Source of the DNA: Drosophila pseudoobscura
Lineage: Eukaryota; Arthropoda; Insecta; Diptera; Drosophilidae
Length of the DNA: 64,000 nt
Direction of reading: 5' to 3'
NCBI RefSeq assembly: GCF_009870125.1
Contig: NC_046679.1
Coordinates: 28,706,001 to 28,770,000 of the forward strand
Positions 1 through 11,160 of the stretch are shown here, one piece after another (within the stretch, counting starts at the first letter, position 1; each line of letters begins with the position of its first letter). A model generated the notes under the pieces. It worked only from the letters and a program-made list of their open reading frames with translations. It was not told the origin of the DNA and searched no databases. The position numbers and the translations under genes are program-made.

Positions 1-317
1 TTGACGTCACGGTAACGTGGCAAGCATTTTTCTCATTTGCTTTTATTTATTGGATTTGGGACTTGCTGATGCTGCATGGGGGATTTCCTTGTCTCCCTCC
101 TACTGTGCCCGTATACTCGTATATAATTAAGTTTGCCCCTTGATATATGTGTGTGTGTGTGTGTGTGTGTGTTCATCTTTCACCTGTGCCGGCTGTCTCC
201 CCTCGGACTGCCATCAGTCACTTCTTATGCAAATGTTGGATGGCCATCCCAGCAGAGCCATGCGGAGGGCACAACCAAGCAACGAAGATGGAATGTCCTT
301 CAATTTCAAGGGAAAAT

Positions 318-945
318 AAATGATCAATGCACAGTCTTGAAAGATGGCTCTGAATGTGGGCTTCTTTGGGCTAAAATCCCCTTCAAAAAGCGATATTTTG
401 AAGCACAAAGTACCCTCAAATATTCTACGCTCTTCCAGGAAAAATATACGATATATATTGCGTACCAAAATGATCTTTGTGAATGATCAATGCACAGTCT
501 TGAGAGATGGCTCTGAAGGTGGGTATAAATCCCCTTCAAAAAGCTACATTTTGTAGCTCAAAGTACCCTCAAATATTCTACGCTCTTCCAGGAAAAATAT
601 ACGATATATATTGCGTACCAAAATGATCTTTGTGAATGATCAATGCACAGTCTTGAGAGATGGCTCTGAAGGTGGGTATAAATCCCCTTCAAAAAGCGAT
701 ATTTTGAAGCACAAAGTACCCTCAAATATTCTACGCTCTTCCAGGAAAAATATACGATATATATGGCGTACCAAAATGATCTTTCTGAATGATCAATGCA
801 CAGTTTTGAAAGATGGCTCTGAATGTTTGCTTCTTTGAGTGGAAATCCCCTTCAAAAAGCCGCATTTTGGGACTCAAAATACCCTCAAATACTCTACGCT
901 CTTCCAGAAAAACATATACGATATATATTGCATACATTCCCCTTT
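318..945. repeat. Tandem array of about 155 bp units, four copies
   Basis: The phrase tgatcaatgcacagt recurs at about 321, 484, 638 and 790, giving periods of about 163, 154 and 152 bp. Each unit then carries the same order of blocks: a 'gatggctctgaa' block, a 'ccccttcaaaaag' block, a 'taccctcaaata' block and a 'cgatatatat' block. The copies differ by point changes and small indels, so the array is diverged. Open frames across it are by-products of the repeat and not genes. Confidence 0.9.
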
Positions 946-3900
946 TGCAATTGCTCCCAAATGTGATATTCTGTGGATCTGTGCGTGCGTTAGGGTACAA
1001 AATAAATGACAGAAACCGAAAACAGAGACAGAAACAGAAACAGAGAAACCGAAACGTGGCGTCACGTACTTGGCTGTCTGTCTGCCTTAACATACTGCTC
1101 CAGTGCTGAAATTCAAAAGCATATTGATTCTGCGGTCCATCAGCTGGCACTTCACGCTGCTGCCCAACAAGTGCCACAATCATGATGCGCATCGTGCCAC
1201 CTGGAAGCAAGGAACCAAAAGCAAGCTAAACATATCCCAGGAAAATAGACAAAAGCTGGGGATAAATTTACATATTCTCCTCTAGTCTTTGGGATTTCCT
1301 CCCTTCTTACCATTTCTTGTCTCGTTTTGGCCTCTTTTTGTTGGCCATTTGTGCACCTTGGTGGCATGCGGGGACGGGCTCCTAATGACACCCCATGCAT
1401 GTGAATTTGGGAAAATGAAAGTCGAAGGCTCTGTCTGCCATTGAATGGAAATCAAAGCCCAAAAACCCAATGGACAAGGGGGGGATTCCGGACATTTCCT
1501 GAGGTTTTTCCAGAGTTTATCAATGTGGCTTTGGGCCTATTGTTTTTTCATGCAGGCCAGGGCTAATAATCTTCTGGCCAACAATAAACTGATTTTCTGA
1601 CAGAATTTATCTTTAATTTACAAACTAAATTCCCTTTAGTGAGGTTTAACTTTGTTGCCTTTCACTTAATTGCTTTTCGAGCACTTTCCGGGCAGAAAAT
1701 GCGTGAATTTGTTGCTTCTCTCGAACATTCGAGGGGCAAATACCCTTTAAATCGGTTAGAAATCGGTCATTAGGTGGTGCATTCATAATTCTGTGTATAT
1801 CCTAAGCCTTGTGGCACACAGGAGTCTCCCATGAGTCTTCTTTTGGGACAGTTCTGATGGGGACAGGTGTCCTATCGCTTTGAGAGTTGATAGAATGTTG
1901 GATAGATAACAGATAAAGAAGATAACAGAGGCTCGAGACCTAAGATATTGAATAAAGATATATAAGTATAGGAAATACAGGATATTATACCCTTTTACCC
2001 AACGATTAAAGGGGCAGAACAAATTTGCATGCCACAAAAGAGCCCTAGGGCCCGAGAGCCACAGAGACAGCAACAGAGACACTAACAAAACAAAAATTTC
2101 GAATTTCCATTCCTAAGTCCTGAGTCCTGAATCCTAAATCCTAAATCCTGCGTCCTGCATCCTGTATCGTGCGTTTCAATAAATCAAAAATCTGCTGCGA
2201 TGGCAGGAGTTGCAGCATTCCAAACCGAAGCCTTCTGCCACTGCTGCCAGATCCGACTCCAGTGTCGTCTTCTGTTGCTGCTACAATCCCCACTGCTGCA
2301 CCTAATCCAGCTTTCGCAGAGTCCTTACTCCTGCTCCTGCTCCTGCTGCTGCTGCTTCAGATCCTTTGCTCTCACCCCAGATTTGCCACCATTCAGTAAG
2401 AATACAAGAGAAACGCATTGGCCATGCAAACACTGCTGCTGATTGTGTAAACAGAAGTGAGAACCCTCCACAGAGAAACACACAGCGAGAGAGAGAGAGA
2501 GAAGAGATGGAGGGAAAATGAGGAGAAGAGCTCTCGCTTCCAACGACAATGAAATTGAATTTCAATGCCATCCCCCTTCTGCTGCCTTGTTGTGGCGTGT
2601 GTGTCAGCCTTGGCAATAATTGTTCAGCCTCTCAGCGTGTTGCATATACATAAGTACTTGTGGCTGCCACAAGAGCTCACTCTCCGCCTCTCCGACTCTC
2701 CTATATTTGCCATTGCATTGTTATGGGCACCAACGCGACGGCATCTTTTTACAATACCTCTGCTCCACCAATTGTTACACCAACACCAACATCATGGTAA
2801 CCATTATCGCCCAACAGCAGCGGCGGCATTGAGTGTCCCCCAGCCGCACGTCGTTCTCCCAATCTTTGGGTCCCCAATTCCCATTTGCAGTTGCCATTGC
2901 ATTTGGCATACGTGTAAATCGTAAATTTCCGTACACAAAACGAATGGCAAGCGCCAGGCCGGAGACAGGAGGACAACAGCAGCAGAGTCCTGCTGGGGGA
3001 ACAAGGATACAGAGCTCCAAGCACAGGGCAATACCTCAATGCGAGGACCAGCGACGGCGACAAAACAAAAGTCGCTTCCTGGTTAATGGAATACATATCC
3101 GAGTGGACCATCATTCCTTCCCCACTCGGGATTGTCCAACATTTTGTGGCTATTTATGGGTGCAACCTTATGGTTGAAAATTGAAACCAAAAGAACGGAA
3201 TGGTAGGGAGATTCAAGGCACAATTTTAATAAATATTTATGGCATTGAAATCGACAGAGGGATTCTTTAAGTAAGATATTCTATCTGTAGATACAGAAAT
3301 TCCATTGTATTTCAATTCGAACAGGTGCCAGATAGGGCTGAGCCCTAAAAGTCTATGATCTTCTCAATATATGTTCTACATTTCGGTAGAATATTGATCG
3401 ATCATTGATCACTGGATGCCTGAACAGGACTGAAAGATCTATCCTGAAGACTTTCATTGAAATGGATTAATGTTTAAAACAATTGAATGGAAAACTCAAA
3501 AGGGTTATTCGAATTTTATTTGACTACTGTAAGACGTGCCTTTTTTTTGAATATACCTTATTCTTTGCTTACAAATTTCCACGGAAAACCAATTTCCCAG
3601 GAGTTTGCTCCCACTATTCGCTCATAAATTTTGTATCGTTTTGCATATTTTGTGAGATTGGATGTTGACCAGCTGTGCGGTTTCCAGGGGGGGTAGGGAG
3701 CGGTAGGGAGCCCCATTCATTCTCCTGCTTGCCTCAATCCTGGCATCCGCGATTGAAGTAAGAAGGAAATGCGAGACATGGAATCTTTTATGACATCCAC
3801 TGGAGTTAATGCCGTCTCCTGTGGATCTAGTGGCTGCAGGATGCTGCCTCTCATTGTCAACGGTGTATAATTTTCACACTTCAGCTGCAGATGCGAATGC

Positions 3901-6612
3901 GGATGCGGATACTGGGGATGCGAATGGAGGGAGGAGGAAGGGCCACCCCATCATGGCTGATTTGATTGCACTGCGCTCAGGGTTCGTTGGGTTTCCTCTC
4001 TCTCCCTCTGTCGTCTTTTGTTGTCTTTGGTTGGTTTTCTTTTGCCCTCCAGCGTTTTGATTATGCAGCAGCAGCATTTTTGCATCATAATATTCATAAA
4101 TATTTATGAGGCAAGTTGTCTAAACATGAAATGGACATGAAATACTGCTTCCGCCAGGGCAGCATCCATTTCGCATGCATTCAAACCAAAGCCGATATCA
4201 AATACAATCTCGGACGGGAATAAAATTTCTTTGGCCAGGCAAATGAAGCATCGCATCAAGTGCCCCCCTCCCCTCCCCCTATCACTGGCGAAAATTGATT
4301 GCTATTGAAATTGCATTTAAACGAACAATTTTCATACTCGAACACATTTTTCCTGCATGCAGCAACAGTTTTTCCAACTAAAACTAGCCTCTTCGGTTAT
4401 TTTGTCACTTTGTTTTCATATTAAATTTATTTTGGGCAAAAACCCCTGCTCTCTCCCCTGAAAAGATATTCGATTTTCCACCGATAAAATATGCTTTGAT
4501 TTGCAGACATTTAGTTGGCCGTTAGTTTTCCCTCTACCCTGCCAAAAAAAACAAACTTTTGACCAACAGAATGGCAATTCGATTAGTTTGGGAATAAGTT
4601 TGATTTTCTATATATTTTTCACTGCTCGCTCTCTATGATATGTCACCGCACAAAAACTTTTGCAACAACTTTGATGAAGAAAATTTTTGCGTATTATTTG
4701 GAAATGTTGAGTGCACTTTTTAAGGAAGCCCCGAGGGGGGGGACCGGACCGGCAGTGATACGATGTGACAGGCCGAATAATTGATGCCAATTAGGGCGGC
4801 AGTCTAGGGGAAGTTTTGGTCTTTAAATGGAATATTTATTATTAATTTTTGCCTGATATGCCCAAAAGTATGCAACATTTTGAACACCAGACTATTTCCT
4901 GCAAAAGTAGATCTGTCCAAAAGTATGCAACGTTTTTCGCCCCCGCTTTTAGACTGAATTTCCTGCCAAATACCTTTAAAATTCCGTTCTCTCTTTAAAT
5001 GCCACAGTCCTAACGTCCATTATCAAGTCAAGGCAATAAACTCCATTAATATGCAGTTCAAATCTGTGTGCGCTTGTGCCACATTGCATATACTTGTTGG
5101 GCTGTCAGAAAGTGTTGCATACTTTCGGGCATGCCATGAAATCCAAGCTTAATATTAGCTGACGCTTGTGCGATGCATGCAGCAAGCAAACAACAAAACA
5201 GGAGCAGAAGCAGCAGTTCTTGCCTCGAAATATCTTGGAATCCTTGGCCGAAGAGTTCAGTTGAGAGTTTTGTTTTCTGCAACTGCTTTTCGGGGACTGT
5301 CGGAAACTTGTCTACGCTTCTGACTGGCTTTCTATGCAGCACAAAGCACCGAACAACAACAACAGCAGCAACAATGGTCTCATTTTCCACGCACTTCATT
5401 TGTGCCGCATGTTGCAGATTTGCTGTGGCTCAAAGTAGGAAAAGTTTTACGCAGTCGGGCAAACATAACAATGACAGCGAGCAAGGGAGTCGTGTCGGAA
5501 GAGCAATCAAAATCGCTGTCAGCACTGACTTCCTGAAAGATGTACACATAAATATACATACATATATATATATACGGGCTCCTATATAGCTATATGCATA
5601 TTTTATTTAGCATGGTTATTTATCATAAATTTGACTGCACAATGCTATTGCTTTTCTCCTCCTTCCCCCCTCTCTGTCTCTCTGGCAAGCGTCTTGATTC
5701 ATAAATTATTTCATATTTCATTTCCTTTGCGTGCTGCAACACCAACAAAAATATACAAAAAAAAAACAGAGGCAAAAGAAAAAACAATAAATGCATGCCG
5801 TTGAGCATTGCGAGAAGGAAAAACTGTGCCACTGAGCAGAGCAGCAGGCAAATATATGCCGTTTGCCAGAACATCTATCTCTCAGTCTCTCTGTGGCCCA
5901 CGGCAGTGCAATAAAATGCCTGCCTTCTGCCTCCCCTTCCCCCTCTCTGCTTTGTGGCCTCTTCTTTGGGCTTCTCTCAGTGTCCAAGCATTGGCCAAAG
6001 CAAACATAATAATAATTCCAATCTGCTGGCTACTGCAACTTTAATTTTCCCGTTTCGGAATGCTTTAATACGCCCGCCACAGAAAGCATAGAAATGGCAG
6101 GCAAATCAGAGGGAAAATATGCACAGAGGAATGTCATTTGAAAACTGCAGCTGAAAGAAGAAATGCCAACTGCCACAACATTTTGATTAGTTGAATGAAA
6201 TATATATTTCACACCATTGCAGGCCCAAATGGGTTCTAAACCGATGTCTCGAGGCCACACGGTGGCACACTTCACCACGGATACATATCTTTTATCTTTG
6301 TTTGATATTTCCCAATGATAAGATTTTGTGCAAACATCTTCTATCTCCATCAGATAAGAGTATGCGTCGGCCATATATCATGCTAATTAACTTTCTCCTC
6401 TCTCTTTTTGTTTCTTTCAGGTAAACACATTTTGATGCCGCAACCAAAAACCATATATCTTCAGGGCTAAAGCTGCAGTGCAGTAGTATTTAAGGGCTTC
6501 TGTTACCACTGAAAATCAATCACAAATGGAAATCCACGCCTCCAGGCCCTGTATTACATTTCTTTCCACGTTTTTCACTCCACATGTTTTTTTTTCACAT
6601 AAACAAATGAGA

Positions 6613-6618
6613 TTTATT
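6613..6618 (-). terminator. Poly(A) signal of small secreted gene
   Basis: AATAAA read on the minus strand, about 75 bases past the stop codon of the two-exon secreted-protein gene at 6693-7006. Confidence 0.55.
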
Positions 6619-6692
6619 TCCATTGAAATTCCACCTGTGACATTGCATTACAAAAGCTGGCGAAAAGCACTCGTAGGGATTTTGGGATATTT

Positions 6693-7006
6693 TTAATTTA
6701 ATGGTTTGCCAGTCCGGCAGTAGATCCAAATATTATCTTTAATGCAAACACCGCCGTCGTCTTTGGTTCTCTGATATTCTTTCATGACAGTCGGTGTGAG
6801 ATTTTGGACTTGTGCCGGTGGCATCAAGTACCAGACATCATAGTTGGGATTGTAGCCCAGCTTTCTTTGAACGGAATCCCTGTAAACAGATTGGCCATCA
6901 ATTAGTAATCATTGTATATGGGGTCTCTGTGTGTGTGTGTATATTACGTTTGCGGATGGACTGGCGCCGCCAGGAGAACTCCAATTAATATTGTGACCAA
7001 GAGCAT
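6693..7006 (-). CDS. Small secreted protein, 81 aa, two exons
   Basis: Coding exons are 6948-7006 and 6879 down to 6693, joined across a 68-base intron with a GTAATA donor and a TTTACAG acceptor; total 246 nt with stop. The first 18 or so residues form a signal peptide (MLLVTILIGVLLAAPVHP). The mature part is about 62 residues with two cysteines near the C-terminus (GVCIKDN and IYCRTG), which probably form one disulfide. A TATA box (TATAAATA on the minus strand, 7071-7078) lies about 65 bases upstream of the ATG, and an AATAAA lies on the minus strand at 6613-6618. Size, signal peptide and compact TATA-driven structure resemble fast-evolving fly seminal-fluid or other secreted peptides, but that is inference and I do not recognise a named family. 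Confidence 0.72.
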
Positions 7007-7070
7007 GTCTTTAGTGGCGGGCTGACTGATTGCGAATGTCAAGTGTTCGTGCTTTTTCCCACTTCAGTAT

Positions 7071-7078
7071 TATTTATA
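7071..7078 (-). promoter_or_regulatory. TATA box of small secreted gene
   Basis: TATAAATA on the minus strand. A start site about 30 bases downstream would leave a 5' leader of about 40 bases before the ATG at 7006, which is normal for compact fly genes. Confidence 0.6.
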
Positions 7079-7276
7079 AGCCACACGAGGCCGTTGCCTC
7101 GCCCTCTGCCGTGTGCCGAGTGCCGAGTGCGATAAATAGGTGTGAAGTCGGAACAGAACAACAAAACAAGCAGCAGCAAAAAACCTGAAAGTTGCATGAC
7201 ATGCGGGTGGGGGTTGGGACAGGCCCAGTGAAGGAAGCAACAGGCATTGAGAGAGGTGTGCCAGGGTAATTCTTAC

Positions 7277-7358
7277 CTGGCCAACGCTGCGTATGCTTTA
7301 TATACAGCTCTCTTAGTGCCTCAAGTATGTGTTTAAGGCGGAAATTCGAGTTGAAGAG
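7277..7358 (-). other. Exon-like unit A (82 nt) of a duplicated pair
   Basis: On the minus strand this segment follows a TTTTAG acceptor and ends at a GTAAGAATT donor. In the frame without stops it reads 27 residues beginning LFNSNFRLKHILEALREL and ending in HTQRWP, plus one extra base. The near copy at 7462-7543 has the same length, splice sites and frame. No start codon or partner exon was found, so the host gene is unknown. It may be an exon of a minus-strand gene, a duplicated relic, or chance. Confidence 0.4.
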
Positions 7359-7461
7359 CTAAAATATATATTAATGTTAATATTTAGATTATATTTCACA
7401 GCTTTTAGAGCCGGCAGAGGTTTCAATTGTAATTCCATCAATTTTCCAGGGTAATTCTTAC

Positions 7462-7543
7462 ACGGCCACCGCTGCGTATGCTTTATATACAGCTCTCTTA
7501 GTGCCTCAAACAAGTGTTTAAAGCGCAAATTCGAGCTGAAGAG
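7462..7543 (-). other. Exon-like unit B (82 nt) of a duplicated pair
   Basis: Second copy of the unit at 7277-7358, with a TTCCAG acceptor and a GTAAGAATT donor on the minus strand. It reads LFSSNLRFKHLFEALREL and ends in HTQRWP. Against unit A, the base changes give S/N, L/F, F/L, L/I and F/L replacements plus two synonymous changes, all mild. At 82 nt (3n+1) the two units could not both be included without a frameshift, which is the pattern expected of mutually exclusive exons. No partner exons are identified. Confidence 0.4.
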
Positions 7544-7640
7544 CTGGAATAAATATTTCTGTGGACATTTAGACCATATTTCACAGCTTTTAGAGCCGGC
7601 AGAGGCTCTGAAATACCCTACTTTCCATCAATTTTGCCCA

Positions 7641-10600
7641 AATAGAACTCAAAACAAGTCTTCCAATATTCTTACAGCTCTATGTTGGCTGTACAAACAC
7701 TACAAATAAACACATTATGAAGAGTGGAAACAACAGCAGCGGCAGCCACATAAAGGGTTCTGCCTGCTTCGAATTGGGTAAATAAATAAACAAGAGGCAA
7801 CAAAAATTTGGTAGCAAACTCAAACAAGGGCCAGGCAAAGACAACAAACCATGGGCTAGTGTGTATCTGTGTGCAGCATATGAATGGGCAAACAATCGAG
7901 GGAAAATCAACAAGAATCCACGACAACAATAAGACAATTGCAGGCATGGCACACGTTTTGTTTGGATTTTTCAACGGAATGTTTACAAATATGTGATGTG
8001 TGGGTATCCAAAATGTTTGTCTATTTGGGGCCCAAGAGGGCACACAGGTGACAAGGGGTATCTGTACTTTTGCTGCTTTGAACAAAAGGTACTCCAATCT
8101 TTGGCCCCCACTTAGGCGCATTTTCTTGCATTTTGTTAGTACAATATTTAGCTATGCAGCCACTCGAAAGGCCCATTCTTGTTGTCATTTGTCCAGATTT
8201 GTTGCTGGGACTTTGTGCGGAATATCATAATAATCCAAGCGTACAGCACACTGGCTCTCTGCTCGAAATCCTGCTATCTTGTACGGCAGTCAACACTCAT
8301 ACGCCTCGTTGGACGAGTTGCTGCACGAGTCGCTTCATTGTTGGCCTGGCATATTGTTTCACATTTTGAGGCAGCGCCACACACATACACCGAGAGAAAG
8401 AAGAGCCGCAGCCGGAGCCGGAGCCAGAGCCAGAGCCGTATCATATGTATGCAAAAACCAGGAAACGTGTCTGGCACGGAACTCCACAGAAATGCCAGAG
8501 TTTTGAGATGCCAGACGATGCCGGGTTACAAATAGTTGCATATAAAGTGCTTCAAATTTAATTAAATTATAATTGGAGACTCTGTGTGCAGCTGCTGGCC
8601 AGCCGGAGCCGCCAGACAATGTGTGCGGTTCTGTTTTCAGTTTCAATTACCAACAAAATCCCAATTAAGTTACATTCAAGCGGTCAGTTATGATAGTTGC
8701 CCTCCTGGCAACACTCTGTCGCACTGGGCGTATGGGTAATACGTTAAGCGCTGGCCCGTCCGAGGGCACAGAACGCTTAGCAGATTAGCACCGGCATTCT
8801 TTTCCTTTTTGGGGTTTTCCTTTCCGATTAAAGTGCGAAACATTTACCAAGAACAAGGCCCTGGCCGGACCGGACAATGCCCGAAAGCCAAAATCACACA
8901 CAAAAAAAAATAAAAAAGGAAATAAAGAAAACACACAAAAGGCATAAAAGCGAAAATGTTGTGACATTTCAATCAGCATTTTTCACAACACAAACAAACA
9001 TAAAAGAGAAAAGAAAACGTTAAGGCAACGTTAAGGGCCTTTATAGAAAAACATTTGACCATTTTTCATGGTCGGTGCTGCCAAAACAAGTGTCAAACGA
9101 AAATTGAATTGTGGCAAAAAGATGACAAAGAAAACCTTGGAATATTCGTATTAAATTGTGGATTACGCGGCGTATGAGTAATAACATTTTAAACAGCGGG
9201 TTTTTTGCAACATTAACTGCCGCAAAAGGGAAAACAATTATAAACACAATTTTGCGGTCGTAACCGCTAAAAAAGTCGTGTTGTTTGTGGTTCAGCGATA
9301 ATTCTTGGGAATGCTATAAAAAAAAAACCAGTAATATTTGTTTTCTTTGGGAAAATAGAGGCATTTTTTGGTAATACTAAACAAGCAAAAAAAGGGCCGC
9401 CTAAAAAGTATCTCATAACCCAAGCTTTAAGCCTAAGATTTGCGTTAAAGTAAACCAATTTAAGCTGGAAAATCCACTGACAGACAGGCAGGCAGACAGG
9501 GCTACCCTTATCCCCTGTCAGCTGAAGTGACTTGTGGTCTTTTACTGGCATTAACTTTACCTATGATTCACAGACTTCCGGTCTAGAGTCTCATGTATGT
9601 GAATCCACCGAACCCTGACCTCAGATGGAAAACTTTTAGCTGGTGCTGGAAAAAAATGGCGTTTCATTTAAATTTACGCGCCAACTTGAGTACAATAAAA
9701 GGAAATATGAAACTGTTGCCCCGACACCCCCCTGCCATCCCCCCCAACTACAACATTAGCAGGAACAGCCACCCACCACCCACTAGCAGAACAGCAGAAC
9801 AGCAAGTAAAAATGTAAAGTCCAAAAGTCCACTTAACAAGAAAATTGTTTCCATGAGCTTCCTTTTTTCCCGCCTGCCCTATGCATTAAAACCATTTCCA
9901 GGCAGGCCCTCGCTTATTATTAGCTTTCACAGCGTGGGTGTGCGTGTGTGTGTGTGTCTGTGTGTCCATACAAAATACTTTGCACATTTTTATGACTGTG
10001 ACAGTGCGACCAGAGCACCCACTCCTGGACTCTCCCGCCAGCCAGCCATGACCAGGGCCCTCTCTTGGTTTTCCCATTTCCCCATTATGTCACACCACCA
10101 CCCCCCCACCCCCTCACCCCCCACACTCACACTAAGAGGAAACCCAAACAATTTTCCCAAGAGTTTATGAGCGTGAAAAAATGTTTACTGGTTAGAGCTT
10201 GAAAAAGCGCAAGAATTTTTTTTTTCCATCACTTTTTTGTTACAAAATAAAGTCGCCATTTTTATGCAAAGAGAGAGAAAAAAAAATAGTAATTAAAAAT
10301 TGTTGCCGCAGAGCAAGAGTCAAGCATTTTCATTGGGGGGGGGGAAATCTTTAAAGCCAAAAGCAGGAGGAAAGGATTTAAGCATTCAAATGCCTCTCTT
10401 CAAATAGTTTTCCTGTTTTAAATACTTTGCTATATTCTCCCCAATAATTGTGGCACGTATTGCCTATGAAAAAATACCAACAAAAAGTCACAAAAATATG
10501 AGGCATTGGATTTATTTTGTTTTATCATTCGTTTCAGTTCATTTACCTCCGAAATCACAAAACTCGTTACCCAAAAAGATGGAGTCCAAGACTCATTTTG

Positions 10601-11125
10601 TGTTTGTGGTTTGGATTTTTGGGTATTTCCTTTCGCATTAGGGGGGGAGCATTCCCCCGCATCCTCCCAGCCAAGACCAGGACCATTCACCCATCCTCCC
10701 AGACCAGGACCAGGACCATATTCCCATCCTCCCAGCCAAGACCAGGACCATTCACCGCATCCTCATCAGTTGCGCTTCATTGTGTTTTATTTGCTGGCGC
10801 TGTTATCGCATGTTAACACTTCATGTGAAATCCTAGTCCGCCAGTCACAGTCCTGATGTCCTTCCTCATCATCATTGGAATGACCTTTGTATACACATAT
10901 ATACATATATACATATATATATCTGTATCTGTATGTATCGCAAAGACCACGCTTAGTTAGTTTTTGCCACACGCTTTGCGTGCAAAATGTCAAAATATAT
11001 TTTACTCGAATTTATGGTGGAGCCAGAGCCAGAGCCAGCATTGGAGGAGCTCCTTTTTCGTCTATGCATGTGGGATTTGTGCCTTGTCTTTGGCTATTTT
11101 TAGGGATTTACACGCTTATCACCCA

Positions 11126-11160
<35 letters not shown>

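Larger units (their letters stand above)
1..6692. other. Gene-free stretch with simple repeats
   Basis: I find no convincing coding exon here. Open frames are short, AT-rich or lie in repeats. The stretch contains a (GT)n run near 150-171, the tandem array at 318-945 (listed separately), an array of degenerate 7-8 bp units (tcctgaa/tcctaaa/tcctgcg) at about 2113-2166, a CTG/CTC-rich tract at about 2326-2366 and a GA run near 2485-2502. It could be intergenic or part of a long 5' intron of the plus-strand Hs6st gene, whose first exon is not seen. Confidence 0.6.
7262..7640 (-). repeat. Tandem duplication, about 186 bp period
   Basis: The block starting at 7262 (cagggtaattcttac) recurs at about 7448, and the shared sequence runs about 180 bases in each copy. 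It includes a conserved 'ctgcgtatgctttatatacagctctcttagtgcc'-type core and a shared 'cagcttttagagccggcagagg' block. Each copy contains one of the exon-like units described separately. Confidence 0.85.

Noticed and set aside
133-1210. Several 60-160 codon frames in the left end
   Set aside because: They are created by the repeated 155-bp units and the (GT)n run; the same peptides recur with each unit.
7672-8121. 149-codon minus-strand open frame
   Set aside because: No codon bias, no domain, no promoter or poly(A) context; a chance frame in AT-rich DNA.
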